Assembly: GCA_964057225.1 (NCBI GenBank)
Contig: OZ059896.1
Span: forward strand, 22,378,501-22,442,500
Length of the DNA stretch: 64,000 nt
Origin: Auanema rhodensis
Lineage: Eukaryota; Nematoda; Chromadorea; Rhabditida; Rhabditidae
Direction of reading: 5' to 3'
Positions 63,601 to 64,000 of the stretch are shown here, one piece after another. The translations under genes and the position numbers were made by a program. Each line of letters opens with the position of its first letter. Positions within the stretch are counted from its first letter, which is position 1. Under the pieces are notes generated by a model. It did not search any database. It saw only the letters and a program-made list of their open reading frames with translations, and had not been told where the DNA came from.

Positions 63601-64000
63601 CACTAATGCATCATTTTTCAAACGATCATAACTAATTTTTGTATTAAGCGTTTCTCAATGTAGTATAGTGCATTCGATGCGGATTTTTAAGCTGCGTCGA
63701 TCTGTGTTATCAGATTTGCGCTAGCTTAAAAATGCATCGATATATCAACTGATATAAGTTCACACTTATATCCTCGATTTTCACCCTGAAGAATTAATTT
63801 TTTCGTAGAATAACATTGTCCATCGTCTTTGCCTTGAAAAAAGGAATCTAAAAACATCTACTTTTTGCTAAATTATTTTGAAATTTTTCGAAAAAATTTT
63901 TGTCAAAATGTTTTTGGAAGCAATGTTGAGTGTACATGGAAACTCAACATACACTAATGCATCATTTTTCAAACGATCATAACTAATTTTTGTATTAAGC
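60645..64000. repeat. 1053-bp trimer HOR at the right edge
   Basis: GCGCTTTTC marks copies 60645 and 61698. AATTCAAAAAC with GTTAAC and GATATTAAC marks 60996 and 62049, and GTTAAC with GATATTAAC recurs at 63102. GCATCGATATA marks 62400 and 63453. All pairs are 1053 bp apart. The unit continues to the window edge, so more copies may follow outside. Confidence 0.8.

Larger units (their letters stand above)
1..64000. repeat. 351-bp tandem satellite array filling the window
   Basis: A single AT-rich monomer repeats head-to-tail from the first to the last base, always in the same orientation. Starts of CGTTGAATAAC (or one-base variants) fall at 1, 352, 703, 1054 and so on, giving 182 complete copies plus a 197-bp partial copy from 63804. 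Of the complete copies, 168 are 351 bp, nine are 350 bp and five are 337 bp. No unique sequence, transposon, inversion or microsatellite interrupts the array. Because 351 is divisible by three, reading frame is kept from copy to copy, yet all six frames contain stops in essentially every copy, which argues against coding. Such arrays typically form centromeric or pericentromeric heterochromatin in eukaryotes; that role is inference here. I did not recognise the monomer as a named family. Confidence 0.99.
51526..64000. repeat. array domain V (monomers 148-183), AAAAAAGG type
   Basis: No copy here carries AATAAA at 34-39 or CCAAG at 285-289. Most read TTGAAAAAAGG or TTAAAAAAAGG. The left part (51.5-55.7 kb) has TCTATCG, TATCAAGCG, CTTGATG and a T-run loss giving GGATTTTAAGC. 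The right part (from about 56 kb) has GAATTGATT, AAGAAATC, GTTGATTG, CGTAGAATAAC, GTTAAC and GATATTAAC. Seven of the nine 350-bp copies lie here. The window ends inside this domain at monomer position 197. Confidence 0.8.

Noticed and set aside
1-64000. CRISPR array
   Set aside because: Direct repeats are contiguous 351-bp units with no unique spacers; this is satellite structure.
1-64000. Transposon, retroelement or virus-derived sequence
   Set aside because: No insertion, terminal repeat, target-site duplication or coding remnant interrupts the monomer series; all length changes are explained by 14-bp and 1-bp losses.
1-64000. tRNA, rRNA or other structured RNA gene
   Set aside because: The dyads are short, recur in every monomer, and show no tRNA-like cloverleaf, rRNA match or RNA polymerase III box arrangement that I could recognise.

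Overview
The whole window is one uninterrupted tandem satellite DNA array. I see no protein-coding gene, RNA gene, mobile element or unique sequence. A monomer of 351 bp (about 31% GC, counted on the first copy) repeats head-to-tail in one orientation. Taking the first C of CGTTGAATAAC as monomer position 1, I traced 182 complete monomers (1-63803) and one partial monomer of 197 bp (63804-64000). The lengths close exactly: 182 x 351, minus five 14-bp deletions and nine net 1-bp losses, gives 63,803. Both window edges cut the array, so its true length is unknown.

This is a eukaryotic satellite of the kind found at centromeres, in pericentromeric heterochromatin or in other constitutive heterochromatin. 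An AT-rich unit of about two nucleosomes would suit an insect or another invertebrate. Nothing here fixes the species, and I did not recognise the monomer as a named family. That an array this long was assembled at all suggests long-read data.

Monomers differ at a limited set of diagnostic sites, and linked combinations of these recur in blocks, so the array carries higher-order repeats (HORs). Five domains can be drawn. Domain I (1-15374) mixes monomer types and holds all five 337-bp deletion monomers. Domain II (15375-29414) is built on trimer and tetramer HORs. Domain III (29415-35379) is uniform for one haplotype (CCGAG with CTGAAG). Domain IV (35380-51525) contains nested 3-, 6- and 8-monomer duplications. 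Domain V (51526-64000) has lost the AATAAA and CCAAG variants and carries newer markers such as CGTAGAATAAC and GTTAAC.

Each monomer carries three dyad structures (positions 120-147, a nested one at 231-281, and 299-320) and an A/T-tract block with TTCGAA palindromes (70-113). Several of the commonest variable sites are CG/TG or CG/CA alternations. The array appears to have evolved by repeated unequal exchange or conversion of multi-monomer blocks. Function in chromosome segregation or heterochromatin is inferred from satellites as a class, not shown by the sequence.
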